Below, piece by piece: positions 35,645 through 47,720 of a stretch of DNA of 64,000 nucleotides. The notes beneath the pieces are model-generated. The model was not told the DNA's origin and made no database searches. It worked only from the letters and a program-made list of their open reading frames with translations. The DNA lies in contig QRFJ01000374.1 of the NCBI GenBank assembly GCA_006176705.1, positions 602,093-666,092 on the forward strand, in the 5' to 3' direction. Numbering within the stretch: the first letter of the stretch is position 1; every line of letters starts with the position of its first letter. A program made the position numbers and the translations under genes. This DNA comes from Cocos nucifera (Eukaryota; Streptophyta; Magnoliopsida; Arecales; Arecaceae).

Positions 35645-37309
35645 GAAGCATCCTTAAGGAGATTTGGTAGAGTACCATGTCAACCAGATAGATACTATGA
35701 TTTTCTGATCTGGGATGGGGATCCTATCAAACTCGATGAGAACGATCAGAATTCAATCATCTATATGGATGTAATGCAGAGATCCGACTCTGAGAAATGA
35801 CTTGAGGCCATAAAATTTGAGATGGAATCCATGAAGGTCAACGATGTATGGACATTGGTTGATCCATCCAAAGAGGTAAAACCCATAGGATGTAAGTGGG
35901 TCTTCAAGAGGAAAAGAGGTGCAGACGGAAAGATAGAGATCTATAAAGTTTGTTTGATTGTCAAGGGGTATCGTCAACGTTATGATATTGACTATGATGA
36001 GATGTTCTCTCCTGTGGCAATGCTCAAATTCATTCGGATAATGCTTGCCATAGCTGCCCATCTGAACTATAAAATCTGATAGATGGATGTGAAAATAGCT
36101 TTTCTGAATGGAGAACTGGATGAAGAGGTGTATATGATACAACCTGAAGGTTTTACATTCATAGATGAGTCTAAGGTGTGTAAGCTTTAGAGGTCCATTT
36201 ATGGACTAAAGTAGGCATCTCGGATCTGAAACATACGATTTGATAGAACAATCAAAATGTATGGCTTCGTTAAGAATGAATACAAATGGGCTAATGGTCC
36301 AGCAATAGTATTCCTAGTATTATATATGGATGATATTCTCTTAATCGAAAATGATGTCCCTACATTACAAGAAATAAAGATCTGGCTGTCATTATAGTTC
36401 TCCATGAAAGATCTGAAAAAAGCTTCCTACATCTTAGGGATGAAGATTTATAGAAATAGATCTAAAAGATTGCTTGGATTGTCCCAATCCATGTGCATTG
36501 ACACTGTATTGAAATGGTTCAGCATGAAAAATTTCAAGAAAGGCTATCTACCGATAGGTCATAAAATTTTTCTTTCAAAGAGGGATTATCCAACAACATC
36601 TCTAGATAGAGAGTGTATGAATAGAATACCATATGCTTCAGCAGTGGGTTCTATAATGTACGTCATGATATGTACGCGATCAGATGTGGCATACTCACTA
36701 GGTGTAGTGAGTAGATACCAATCTAATCCAGGAAAGAATCACTGAAAGGTTGTTAAAACCATCCTAAAGTATTTAAAAAATACTAAGGGCCAGTGGCTTG
36801 TATATGGTGAATTGGATTTAAAAATTATGGGGTTCACAGACTCTAATTTTTAATCTGATCATGATGATAGCAAGAGTGTGTCAAGATATATATTTACCCT
36901 CAATGGTGGGGCTGTCTGCAGGAAGAGTTTCAAGCAGCATACTATGATCGATTCAATTTATGAGGTGGAGTATGTCACTACATCAGATGTTGCCAAAGAA
37001 ATGGTATTGCTAAAAAAATTTATCATAGAGCTCAAAGTAGCATCCTTTCTTGATGGTCTAGTTCTACTCTATTACGACAGCTCTGGAGCCATTGCTCGGG
37101 CAAAGGAATCAAAGGCACACCAGCGGACGAAATATATTCTACGCTGCTATCATCTTATCTCAGAGATTATGGATCGAGATGACGTCAACCTTCAGAAGAT
37201 CGATAGAAAGAAGAACATGGTCGATCCATTCACTAAAGCTGTTGCGGTGAAGAAGTTCGATGACTTTAAGTCGAAGATAGGTATTAGATACTGCACTGAT
37301 TGGCTTTAG
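35645..37309 (+). pseudogene. Copia C reverse transcriptase-RNase H remnant
   Basis: Continues the polyprotein cut at 25249. The connecting segment (35650-35820) leads into reverse transcriptase from 35822: GCKWVFKRK, MDVKIAFLNG near 36085 and the active site YMDDILLIEND near 36325. Trp and Gln codons just before MDVK are TGA and TAG, and more stops follow. RNase H runs at 36800-37309, where FTDSNF, IYEVEY and YYDSSGA mark the catalytic positions. It ends at the normal TAG (37307-37309). Confidence 0.9.
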
Positions 37310-37323
37310 TTCAAGTGAAAGAT
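37310..37323 (+). promoter_or_regulatory. Copia C polypurine tract region
   Basis: CAAGTGAAAGAT lies immediately before the 3' LTR, in the position used to prime plus-strand synthesis. Confidence 0.65.
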
Positions 37324-40090
37324 TGTTGGAAATGTGTTGCAAAGTCAATCATTAGTCTGTTGATGGTTGGATCATATATTTATAATTATATATGAATTAT
37401 GAATTAATAAAAGTTATTTTATCATTTTTCATCGTAAATTTTATTATCTTCTAATGAACTTCTATGTTGTGATGAAGTTCTTAGGACTATTTAGATTTGG
37501 CAAAGAAGGATTTGTCATTTAGTCCTTAAATAGTTCATGACCAAATGATACATTGTTACTTAGGACGATAATGTTTATCAAGTATAGGTCATTGTGTGCT
37601 ATATAAGTTAGTTATCCTCATAACCAAGGAGTGTTGAGACACTGATATGGCATGCAAGTGAGATGTATGGGTATATCTACACTGAATGTGACCAACTTCG
37701 GGGCTTTTCTCCTGTCAAGATTAGCTTCGATAGAATATGGATATAAATGTTCCTCTGATCTGAGATCACCATAGTGACTTCTAAGTAACTCACTGTGTTT
37801 TGGTGCTGGACTATCTGAATTTTTAATTTAGTGATGGAAGGTTTCTGGACACAGTCAAGTACTTATGGAGTCAGTGCATGTATCAAGATGGGATTGACCA
37901 CTCCTGATTTCAAGAGCTATGTTCAATTATGTTTTAATTTAGCAAAACCTTGGCCAAGATAGTCTTAGTGAGGAGTCACAGGACTAATTGCTTTGAGATA
38001 CGATATGGATGTATTTTCTAGGATTGATAGTCTAATCCTGAGTCATCTATTACGCAGAGATCATAGGGATGAATTATAAGGTAACCATATTTGCGTAGAT
38101 TCTAAATGTTGACATTGCTATTATTCGACCTATCCGGACATTAGGTACCATTACTAGATGGTCACTTTGATTATTATAGAAATTGATTTTTGTGCTACCG
38201 ACTTAGGTTTGGACTTGTGGGGTCACACATATTAAGAATTTCTACCTGATCTGATGGCTGATCTAAAGTTCCATTGGTCTGAGACTCTATGGTCAAGAGT
38301 CCCACTAGACTGAAACTCTATGATCAAGAGTTTCATTGGATTGGGACTCTAAGTCCTACTTGTCTCAGACTCTCTGATCGTGAGTCCTAATAGTCTAGGA
38401 CACTGTGGTCAATAGTCCTACTGGACTGGGACTCCATGATCAAGAGTCCTATTGGACTAAAACTCTGAGTCCTACTCATCTAGAACTCTCTGATTAAGGA
38501 TTTCGCTAGTCTCGAACTCTATGATCATGAGTTTGATTTATTTGAAATATTGGGTTCAAGAGTCCCACTGGTTTAGGACTCTTCAAGAGTTTCATGTTGA
38601 TAGGACTCTACTATCCAATAATCCATTCGATTTGGACTTAGATATTTTTGGAGGATTAATTAGCAATTTGATTATTGATTAGCTTAATTTGATTGAGTGA
38701 TGAGGATTCGATCAAGTCCGATTGAATTTGATTCGATTGGATTTAACCCAATCAGGTCATGAGATGATCTAATCGCTATGGGAGTTTTAATCCTAATTTG
38801 ATCAGGACCTAGATCTAATTAATTTTTAATTTAATTAAAATTTTATTAAATTAGGCTAAGCCTAATTTGGTTGGATTTAACCTAGTTTAATTGGGTCTAG
38901 ATTAATTAGTTTGGTTGAAACCAATTAGGACCAAGTCAAATAAAGTTTGAATTCAAATTCTCCCATGCGCCCACCATTTTTGACTTTTCCACTTTACTTC
39001 CCATGCCCTCCCTTTTGTTTGTCGAATATTTTTTGGAGAAATAAAAATATACATGCAGAAGGAGAGTCCTTCTACATGTTAAACACAAGGGAAGGGGTGT
39101 TGGATAAGGATAAGAGACTTATTTAATTTTTGAAATAAAGTAAGTGGTTAAAACCTCTTAAACACTCAATCCTTATCATTTTCCATGCAGTTTTCTCATG
39201 ATATTTATGTCAATAAATTATGAGAATTTTTGTGCGTGTAGGAGAAGGGGTTAACATTATGTGGTAAAAATTTTAGAGTATTTGGCATTAGTTCTGGACA
39301 AAAAAAATCTCGAAGTGAAGGTGAACAAGATCCTGCAGCACTTTACTTTTCCCTTATGCCTCTCTTCTCTTATGATTTTCACCTCTAAGAATATTCTATT
39401 TTTAGATATGATCTAAATAGGGATTATAGATCTAAAAGTTATCTTTCCATGAAAATTTATTCCATGGAAAAACTCTATACAGAGAGGACGTGATTGGATT
39501 TTTAGTGTGTCAGAATTTTTAGGCCAAGTGAAATCCTAGATTTGGGAATCTAGGTTCGGATGGAGAGATTGAGTGCTGTGAGCATCGGATTACCATCAAA
39601 TTTAAAACACATCTTCATTATCCTCTAATTTTTATATTTTAATTTTTTAAAATATCTAAAAATTAAAAAGTATACGATCGATCGGATCGATTATGATCAG
39701 CCATTGAAGGCTCCGACGAGGAGCTAGCACTCCAGTGGGGTTGATCAGGATTAGGAGCTCCGTGTAGATCAACCATAGAAGCCGGACACATGTGCAGCTA
39801 TGACATAATATCAGAGCATTATTCGATAGACTTAGATTGCGTTGATCGACTACCCGCGAAAAGATATTATGTATAGAACACGTAGATGTAGTAAATAATT
39901 TATTACATAGTTTTATTTTTAGATCTATTGATGTATGCATGCATATTATGTTTAGATCCTAATGTGTAGGGTTAAATAATCTGATATGATCAGTAGATAA
40001 TTAATTAGATTAATTATTTTTTATTGCATTATTGCTATTTTTGAAATATTTTTCAAAAGTAGCATAGCAAATCCTGCACTATTTTTTTCA
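37324..40090 (+). repeat. Copia C 3' LTR
   Basis: Begins TGTTGGAAATGTG and ends TTTTTTTCA. It is 2767 bp, equal to the 5' LTR. The terminal TG/CA is better preserved here than in the 5' copy. Confidence 0.93.
38264..38609 (+). repeat. Hairpin-forming minisatellite in the Copia C 3' LTR
   Basis: Same array as 19440-19790, with GACTCT...AGAGTC units. Unit order appears conserved between the LTRs, so the array predates the insertion. Confidence 0.78.
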
Positions 40091-41880
40091 AATTGAGAGG
40101 GCTAGACCTAGTTCATCAGCTGCTTTATAATTTCATTATATTATAAATAGTATTGCAATAGTTGTAAGTGATGGGCATCTCATTGTTTGGATGTAAACAG
40201 TGTTAATCTTGGTATTTTATTTCTATGCAGTATTTTAAAGGTGTAAATGGTGGTCCTATTCCATTTGGTGTATTATAGTGTCAAGATAAGTATTGCCAAA
40301 TCATATTGTATAATGAATAGTGGTCCTACATTGTTATTAATAATAATTTTTTTTTCAAATGTTTCATAATCTATTTAATGTATCAGGTGACCAACAACTT
40401 TTAATTGCATAATTATGTTCACATATAGGTTACGTTTTGATGAATTATTATTGTGATTCCATAAAGTGGCTTCTATAGTATATGTCTCATTAATCTATGT
40501 ACTTTCAAAATTATTTTTATTTAGTCCACAGTGTTTCTGCAATGGCATATTTAATCTGGCCTAACTTTTGGTTTCTTCCACAACATCCTAAGTATTTGTT
40601 TGCAGCATACTTAAAAAAAAAAAAAATTGACAACTTGAAGAGCACAAAAAGACTTCAATTACAATTACGAATAAATTCATTACAAACATCCCATTTAACA
40701 CTCATGAACCTCCAATATTACCAGCATCAAAATCTCAAAATATATTACAAAATAATGCATCCTCAAGTCCTACTGCTCCTACTAATTATTCAACACCAAC
40801 AGACTGATAACCAAAGAAGAGAATAAAATAATTCCACAAAACATCCTCTCTTTGGCATGATAGTGTCTGATTTAGTTCACCATCTCATCCGTTTTCTCCT
40901 TAAGCTCAATTATGACCACCTTTCTACAAGGGTAGATTTCATCATCAGACCATTTAAAGTAGTCAAAGCACGAATACCACTTGCAAAGTACTTACTTTTG
41001 GAAGTCAAAAAGAGGAAAAATATCAAATAAAGTTAGGGCAAAAGATAATGCATACCCCAAATCTTGGTTAAGCAAAGAACCTCTGACTTGGGTTTCTTTT
41101 TGTGCATGAGGTTCTTATTTAAGTCCACTGTCCATAAAAGTAAACTTTTCTCATTCATTATTTGAAGTCCTAGATCGATAGGAGCCATTAGACTCAACTA
41201 TTGAACTTTTATCTATGAAGATTGTAGCTAGAGGATGGCTCATATAGAGAAGGACCCTTGATTTTATAAGACAATCGGATAGAAATGAGGGGAAATAGGG
41301 TTAATTTCAAAAATTAAAAAAATGGTACCAAGACCTGGATAAACCTAGAATGTATACCTAACTTCGATGGGGGAAAAAGATGCCAAAGATAAATACAAAA
41401 TGAAAAAATTTTGGCCAATGAACAAATGCCCGATGATTGGATGGAACCACAGTGAAAATCAGTCATACATCTTGATCGAACTAGGGAAGAAGATGGTTTC
41501 TGATGGAAGAAGAAGAGGATATCTTCCTAAATTGGGGATTTTGGCCATGTCAGCAGTATTTTTTAAAATATTTTAAACTGCATTAGCATCAATTAATCTA
41601 TGCAAGTAAATGTACTTTACATAAGTATTGGTGGTTGCAACATCGAACTTTCAGTAAAAAAAATCATCGAAATCTTGTCCGAGGATAATATTAAAATGAT
41701 TCAAATAATCTAGTATCTAAATTTTTGCTTTTTATAGTTTAATTTTTTTTTAAAAAATGATTTAATTTAAAGACTAGAAATATAATTTATCTAAAAATAA
41801 TAATAATATTGGTTAACCCCACGGTTAAGGCTCGATGGCGGACAAAGAGAATAGAAATTTAATTAAAAATAAATAATAGG
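40091..41880. other. AT-rich sequence beyond Copia C, probable MULE 3' part
   Basis: The first bases continue the MULE remnant cut at 18500. Beyond about 40140 no coding frame is convincing. Frames at 40497-40826 and 41367-41576 show no known domain. A poly-A run lies near 40611-40625. A possible zinc-finger exon on the minus strand is listed separately. I could not find a terminal inverted repeat. Confidence 0.35.
40872..40987 (-). pseudogene. Possible GRF-type zinc-finger fragment
   Basis: A minus-strand frame of about 38 codons ends at a TAA (40872-40874) and includes CFDYFKWSDDEIYPCRKVV. The DYFKW-(S/V)-D-(D/E)-E core followed by a basic Val-Ile-Leu segment resembles the end of plant GRF zinc-finger proteins. 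The upstream exon with CxCG is not recognisable. It may be a captured gene piece inside the MULE or an unrelated pseudogene. Confidence 0.3.
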
Positions 41881-42989
41881 CTGCGGCCATTACCAACAGC
41901 ACTTAATGTAATAGTTGCCGATGCAGCTCTTACGCATCCAAAAAGGCAAACAGTTTGCTTCAAAAGCCTACTACCAACTAATGAGTCGAGTGTGGTACAG
42001 ATAACGAAGAGCTGAAAAGTTAAAACAAAAACACGTGGCTATATCAGTAGTGTTAAATTACCTCCTATGTGATGATAGAAGGGAGGTAATAAATTAACTC
42101 ACCATCTGGTAACATCGCAAAGACCACAACCCCTCTCCAAAGGAAGGCTTCAAACGCTTGTTTGGTTCTCTTCTATTAGAAGCTAATATAAGCTGTGTGT
42201 ATCCTTATCCATTTGCTGTTGGTTGAGATGCTGTCATGAGAGAGGGAGGCATCTCGTAACTCTATTTCATTAATGTCCATCCCATATTGAATGGGGCAGG
42301 TCTTGTAGTTTGGCCACCAACCGACTGTCGAGCTGGGACAAAAAGAGCAAGCGACCGGCGGTGCCGATATCGCGGTGAGAGCTAGGGGGAGCGCTGCATG
42401 AATTGTTATAATGATAAGGTGAAGCCTCCCGGAGTGGAATCACGAATCCAGTTGGAGGACAACTACAAGTCCTTCACGTGGGGCCTGACCTGCTCATTTT
42501 GGGAGAGAGATAGGTAGATCTCTCTGCGGAGAGAAGGGTAAGGGACCATGCATGGATTATTGGCCACTACGTATTGTTAACATCTGGATCACCACCGCTA
42601 CCATCAATCTCCACCGGCCTTTATTTTCCAGGGGTAATGAGGCGGTAAAAGGGTTGATTTTTTCTTTTTTTCTTTCGAGAGAGGAAAGAGGGATGGGTGT
42701 CCATGATGAGGAATATATTTAAGGGGAAGGGGATCAGTTGAGAGGACATTGCTTTTACTTGGATGTGTTTCTTGTGGGCCCCATGAGAGAAAAATGCTTC
42801 TCCAAATTGGCTTTCTTTCCTTGCGAGGTGAGTGAAGCTATGAACCCCTGAGTGATCTTTTAGGATAAGATATAATATTAAATTTTTAATTTGAAAAGGA
42901 TTTAAATTTTTATAATATTTTATTATTTATATTGAAATATTTTAAAATATATTTATTGTTGCTTGAAATGGGAATGGAACGGTCGGCTT
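41881..42989. other. GC-richer, low-copy-looking stretch
   Basis: About 1.1 kb of mixed composition with many intact CpG sites, notably 42320-42400. This contrasts with the CpG-depleted repeats on both sides. I see no long open frame and no element terminus. It may be unique intergenic or promoter DNA. No gene is supported. Confidence 0.35.
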
Positions 42990-43820
42990 CTGATAGGAGG
43001 CGCTGAAGTGACATACAAAATAAAGTTCGAGTCAGAGAATTTGACTCCAATAAAGATCTTCCGATACTCAAGTCAACAAAGAATGAGAAAGCAACGATGG
43101 ATTCTCTAAGAGAGATTTTTTTTGCTTATCTGAATTCTCGAAGCTTTTTAGTATTTGTAGAAGAAGATTTTATGGTTGTTATGTCGTTCCGCTAATTACA
43201 TCATTTTGAGATTGTGGCCATTTTTTAGAATAGGAAGACTGTCACTGGCATAATTAAAATTTCTTATTTACTTCCATCATTTATGACTTTGTAGAGAATA
43301 GCTCGATCATGATTGGATCGTAGCTATATTGCCATTTATCTCGAAATGGAATATTGGAATTGGCAAAGTACTTTGGATCGTTTTGCAAGTCAGAAGAGAG
43401 TATATGAGGCATTGCGATCTTGGAGTATTGATATCTTGGGGTAGATTCAAGGCAATCCAGGTGTCGGATAGCTCGATCCGAGCCATTCGCATTACTACCA
43501 TAACACTACCCCCTAGTGCTAAATTTGAGAATCAGGCAAAAGGCCTACTTCTCTAGAATGCCTCGGATTGAGTAACGTGCCTCTTTATTTTCGACAATGT
43601 TTTTAGCATTAATAGTCGGTGATGTTATTTCATAGCACATGAATAATTTCGATCGAGGGGTCTATTTAGCCATTGATCCTTTTAAGGTGATGGTTCAAAA
43701 AGGGGGGCATCCTTTTGTTTTCTTCCTCCTTTTAAGTGCATTCAGAGGGCAAAAAGGTGACAAATGCAATATTTATCATCTCCTTTATTTAGAGTTCTCT
43801 CTCCGGATCTTAGAGACCAA
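42990..43820 (+). other. LTR-like or leader sequence upstream of the coiled-coil frame
   Basis: Non-coding sequence with blocks such as AAAGATCTTCCGATACTC (43053) that look like LTR or leader sequence of a retrotransposon. No second copy is in the window, so termini cannot be set. The short frames at 43329-43556 and 43639-44046 are not convincing. Confidence 0.3.
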
Positions 43821-45233
43821 ATGGATTCTGCACGAGCGAAGAAGCTACGGAAGTTATCAATTTGAAGGAGACAGACTGGGACTTCTTCTGCTCAATCTTA
43901 GGTCTTTGAAGGGCTTCCCACTAGGGATTTGGATACCGTTCTCCCAGTCGCACCTCTTTCTAGCATGGTGGACCGAGGAGAGAAGAATATTCTCCACACA
44001 AATGATTCATTGGTGGCTATGCCGGAATCTAAGACTGAGCCGATAAATTCGTTGGTGGAAGTCATGACTATTCTGGTGGATTCAAGGATAGAGCCTATGG
44101 TAGAGACGATTCTTCCAACTTCTCCCATTCAACTTTCTATGGAGGTTACCACCACAAAGATAGAAGGGACCATAGGAATGTTTGGCCTTGAGGCATCAGA
44201 GGGGTTCATCGAGGTCGCAGGGGTGATTCCCGTCGTGAGTCATCCTCCAGCTAAAATTCAGATGGAGACTTCTCAAACACTGCCTTCTTCTCTGACGGTC
44301 ACCAAAACTCTGAGGGTGGTTGTAGAGTTTTTATGGAGCCATCTTTCTTTTGATGAAAGGCATGCTCTAGAAGGAGAGGGAGCTCAACGCCAAATGAAGG
44401 ATTTCTTGAGATCTTTGGCTTTGCTAAGATACTATTTAGTCAGTTTTGTTGGCATCATCCCTGGGGCTTCAGATTTAGAGCTAGCTGAAGCAAAGGAGAA
44501 GATAGATCGATTAAGGTACCACTTGGAGCAGGAGAGGGCCGCTAATGCTTATTTGGTTACGAAAATCGAATGCTTCGAGAAGGCACTCTCCGAGGCTCGA
44601 AAAATAATCGATCATTGAGACATTGAGTTGGAGCAGGTCTGTAGAAGAAATGAAGTCCTTAAGAGGTAGAGATCTAAGGCTGAACGGGACTACCATCGAG
44701 CCCATAACAACATTGATCATCTAAGAAGGACACTCAAAGGGAGAGGGGGTTCAGCATCTGAGACACATTCCCTGAGGGATTCCACTAGGAGATCAAAGAA
44801 AAGGTCCATGACTTCGGATGAAAAATGTCCTGCCGAGGTGGCATCCCGAAGACCCGATGGTCCCATGGCTCGCAGCACACTTATAATCCATGAGCCTTCA
44901 ATCAAGACTGAGCTGCAAAAAGCAAATGAGTGGTTCGACTAGCTTTACCAAAATGGGGCCAGTATTGTGATCAAAGCTTGTAGACTAGAATTTTCCTCTG
45001 GCTTTGAGAGATGTAAGGAGATGGCCCAGTCTCATCTTCCATAAGGTGACTTAGTCCATATCGAGTCCCTATGGGTAGATTCTCTTGACAATAATTTGAG
45101 GGTAGTAATACGTAATTGCCTTGATAAATTTGTGAATTTATCAGACATGCCCATGCTAACGAACAGAGGTGAATCTATCTCACAGACAAGAGAGGTTGGT
45201 GTTGGGGAGAACCATTCTCGGGCTGATTGTTGA
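43821..45233 (+). pseudogene. Broken 470-codon coiled-coil ORF, retrotransposon type
   Basis: The ATG at 43821 opens MDSARAKKLRK. The same frame runs to 45231-45233 with internal stops at 43863 and 43899 (an indel pair) and near 44616, 44667, 44940 and 45042. The longest clear part is 229 codons (43929-44618). The first half is Ser/Thr/Pro/Val-rich and low in structure. From about 44476 a heptad pattern (AEAKEKIDRLRYHLEQERA) predicts a long coiled coil with Arg-rich continuation. It resembles coiled-coil ORFs carried by large plant retrotransposons, but I cannot name the family. No protease or polymerase is next to it. Confidence 0.5.
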
Positions 45234-45255
45234 AGGAATTGTTTAAGGTTGTATC

Positions 45256-47685
45256 TGTTGGAAAACATGCAGGATTTCATGTATACATTTTGAAACCTTT
45301 TTGAATATACAAGCAACGAAAGACATAGATTAAATAATTTAATCTAATTATATATGTGATCTAATTATTAAACCCTACATCTAGGACCTATGGCATGTCA
45401 TGATGCAAACATAAATTTGAAAACAAATCAAACATGATTGGTATTGATCAAATTATTGCCTAGATCTAGAACTATTTTAGAAATCCTAGATCGAATCTAG
45501 ATCAATAAAAAGATCTTATCTCTTACCTTTGCATGGATCGAGAACACTGCAATTGAGTCCCATTATTATCCTTATTGCTTGGAGCCGCACACGTGTTTGG
45601 CCTTTACAGGTAATCCACACGAGGCTGCAACACAGATCGAAGGTTCGTCGAAGGAAGATCCACTTGAAATGCTAGCTTCTCGCGAATCTCTTCTGATGGT
45701 TAATCAAAATGATATTCTTCAGATCTCTTGGATCCTCCGAGAGATAAAGAATACAAGAAGGATTGAGAAAGAAATCCAACTCTTAGATCTTCCAAAAATC
45801 AAAAAATAAAAGATCCAAAAACTATCCTAAGAGAAGATAGATCTTCTCTTTCAGCACATCAACCTTTGATATCCTGAAAACATCTCCATACTAGGACAAG
45901 AGGAGACCTTCTCCTCAATTATTTTCTCACACTTCTAGATCTCTTTCTCTCTGATTTTTCTTATGAAAAAATCATACAAAAATTAAGAAGAAAGGATTCT
46001 CTAAAGAATCCTAAGAGAAAACTATTTTATCTTCTCTTTCTTCTCATCAGGACATGATCAAATCATATCCAAAAGAGATCACTATGCCCCAACTCCTTGG
46101 AGCATCCATCCCCCACGTCCTGTCCTCTCTCTCATAGATTTTTATCACAAAAAAATTACATAAAAAATAAGAAGAGAAAGCTTGAAAGAAAAACTACAAG
46201 AGAAGATAATCTTCTCTTACCTTTGTCTCTTTAAGACATCAACTTTTGATGTCTTAATGAAAGCTTCTTCTCCAAGGAATATGGGCGATCTTTCCTCATG
46301 CCCCTCCTCTTCTTTTTTTGATTATGCACATGGAATACAAGGCCTTTTTTATACCAATTCCCTATCTTATAGGAGGCCCCACAATAAAGGAAGACTAGGT
46401 CAAATGACCTAGTCAAACTAGATTTTTATGGAGGAGTTTGGGGGCATCCAACACTTGGATGCCTACCCCTTAAAATCAGGCATAGAGAGAAAGAAAGTCA
46501 AACACAAAAAGGAGAAAAACTTGGGTGGCAAAAAAATATTGGGGTGTAGGATATTATGGCACAAAGAGAAGGAATGAGTTTTAGAATTCTAGGACTCCAT
46601 CAAATAGAGTCCAAATCTTAATCAATTTCCAAAAACGATCCATTCAAAATTTATTCCAAAACAATCAGCATGTGGGGCGTGGAGAAACTTCTCTTAGGCA
46701 TGACAAATCTCATGCCAAAAAAGAAGAAAATATGGCATGAGGTATTTCTTCCTTGGCGCATGGGACTAGGAGGAGTCCTAGTCCAACTAGGACTCTCCTT
46801 TTTAGACTAAGTCAAATTTGATTTAAACCTTATTTAAACTAGATTAAATGCAACCTAATTAAGGATGATCTTAGTCAAACTAGGAGCTCAATTAAATTAG
46901 ATTTAAATCATATTTAAATATAATTTAAATTCTAAATCAATTAGAAATTAGGTACACTCAAGTTCTAGTTCAATAAGGACTTGTTGACACTCATACAAGT
47001 CATCCATATTGTGTTTCAAAATTTTATAAATTCCATGACTCCTTACGAGGATTATCCAGGCCTAGGTTTCGCTAAATTAGAACATAACAAGATATTCACT
47101 TTCTAAAGTTAATTAGGAGTAGTCAATCCCATCTTGACTCACACACCAACTCTATAAGTACTTGACTGTATCTAGAAATCTTTCGAACCTATATTAGAAA
47201 TACAGGTAGTCCGGTACCAAAGTATAGTGAGTTACTTATAAGTCACTATGGTGATTTTAGGTCAGAGGGATACTTATATCCATTGATCTTAGCTAGCTAC
47301 TCTTGAGAGTAGAATGCTATATTGATCACATTCAATGCAAATGTACTCCTACATCTCACCTACATATCATAATAGTGTCTTCACACTACTTGGTTATGAG
47401 GACAATCAATGCATATGACATATAGTGACCTACACTCGTTATGTTATCGTCTTGATTATAAATAACTTATTATTTGATCGTGAATAATTTAAGAACCTTC
47501 CACTAAATTCTCCTTTATCGATTGATTGTGATTCTAAGAACTTCATCATAGTTTAAAAATTCATTTAAGAAAGATAGAACTTTTATGATGAATAAGCTAA
47601 ATAATAATTATTATTTGATAATTTATATACCAATTCTAATCATCTACAACTAAAAATTAATGACTTTAGGACACATTTTTCAATA
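45256..47685 (-). mobile_element. Minus-strand Copia LTR related to Copia C, one-ended
   Basis: In reverse orientation it reads TATTGAAAAATGTGTCC... to ...CCAACA and follows the Copia C LTR block order. The 3' end block AAATCCTGCA and the 5' block AAAGTCA are shared. Just outside its 5' end, 47686-47720 in reverse still reads TTAGCTTTAG and CAAGTAAAAAT, the end of pol and the purine tract of this family. So it is the 3' LTR of an element whose remainder is deleted. Flanks GTATC (left) and ATTTT (right) do not match, as expected for a truncated copy. Confidence 0.75.
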
Positions 47686-47720
47686 ATTTTTACTTGGACT
47701 AAAGCTAATTAGAACAATAT

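Larger units (their letters stand above)
18501..40090 (+). mobile_element. Copia C: Ty1/Copia LTR retrotransposon, split by Copia B
   Basis: Two LTRs of 2767 bp (18501-21267 and 37324-40090) enclose gag, protease, integrase, reverse transcriptase and RNase H in Copia order. Flanks are AATTA (18496-18500) and AATTG (40091-40095), a target duplication with one mismatch. Copia B plus a 5-bp duplication is inserted between integrase and reverse transcriptase; without it the element is about 11.2 kb. All coding parts carry stops. No clear primer-binding site follows the 5' LTR, so it has decayed or differs from the other elements. Confidence 0.93.

Noticed and set aside
43639..44046. 135-codon frame overlapping the coiled-coil ORF
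   Set aside because: A different frame of the same region; the ATG at 43821 in the coiled-coil frame fits better.
45256..47685. Solo LTR
   Set aside because: The flanking 5-mers do not match, and a remnant of pol and the purine tract lies outside its 5' end, so it is a truncated element.
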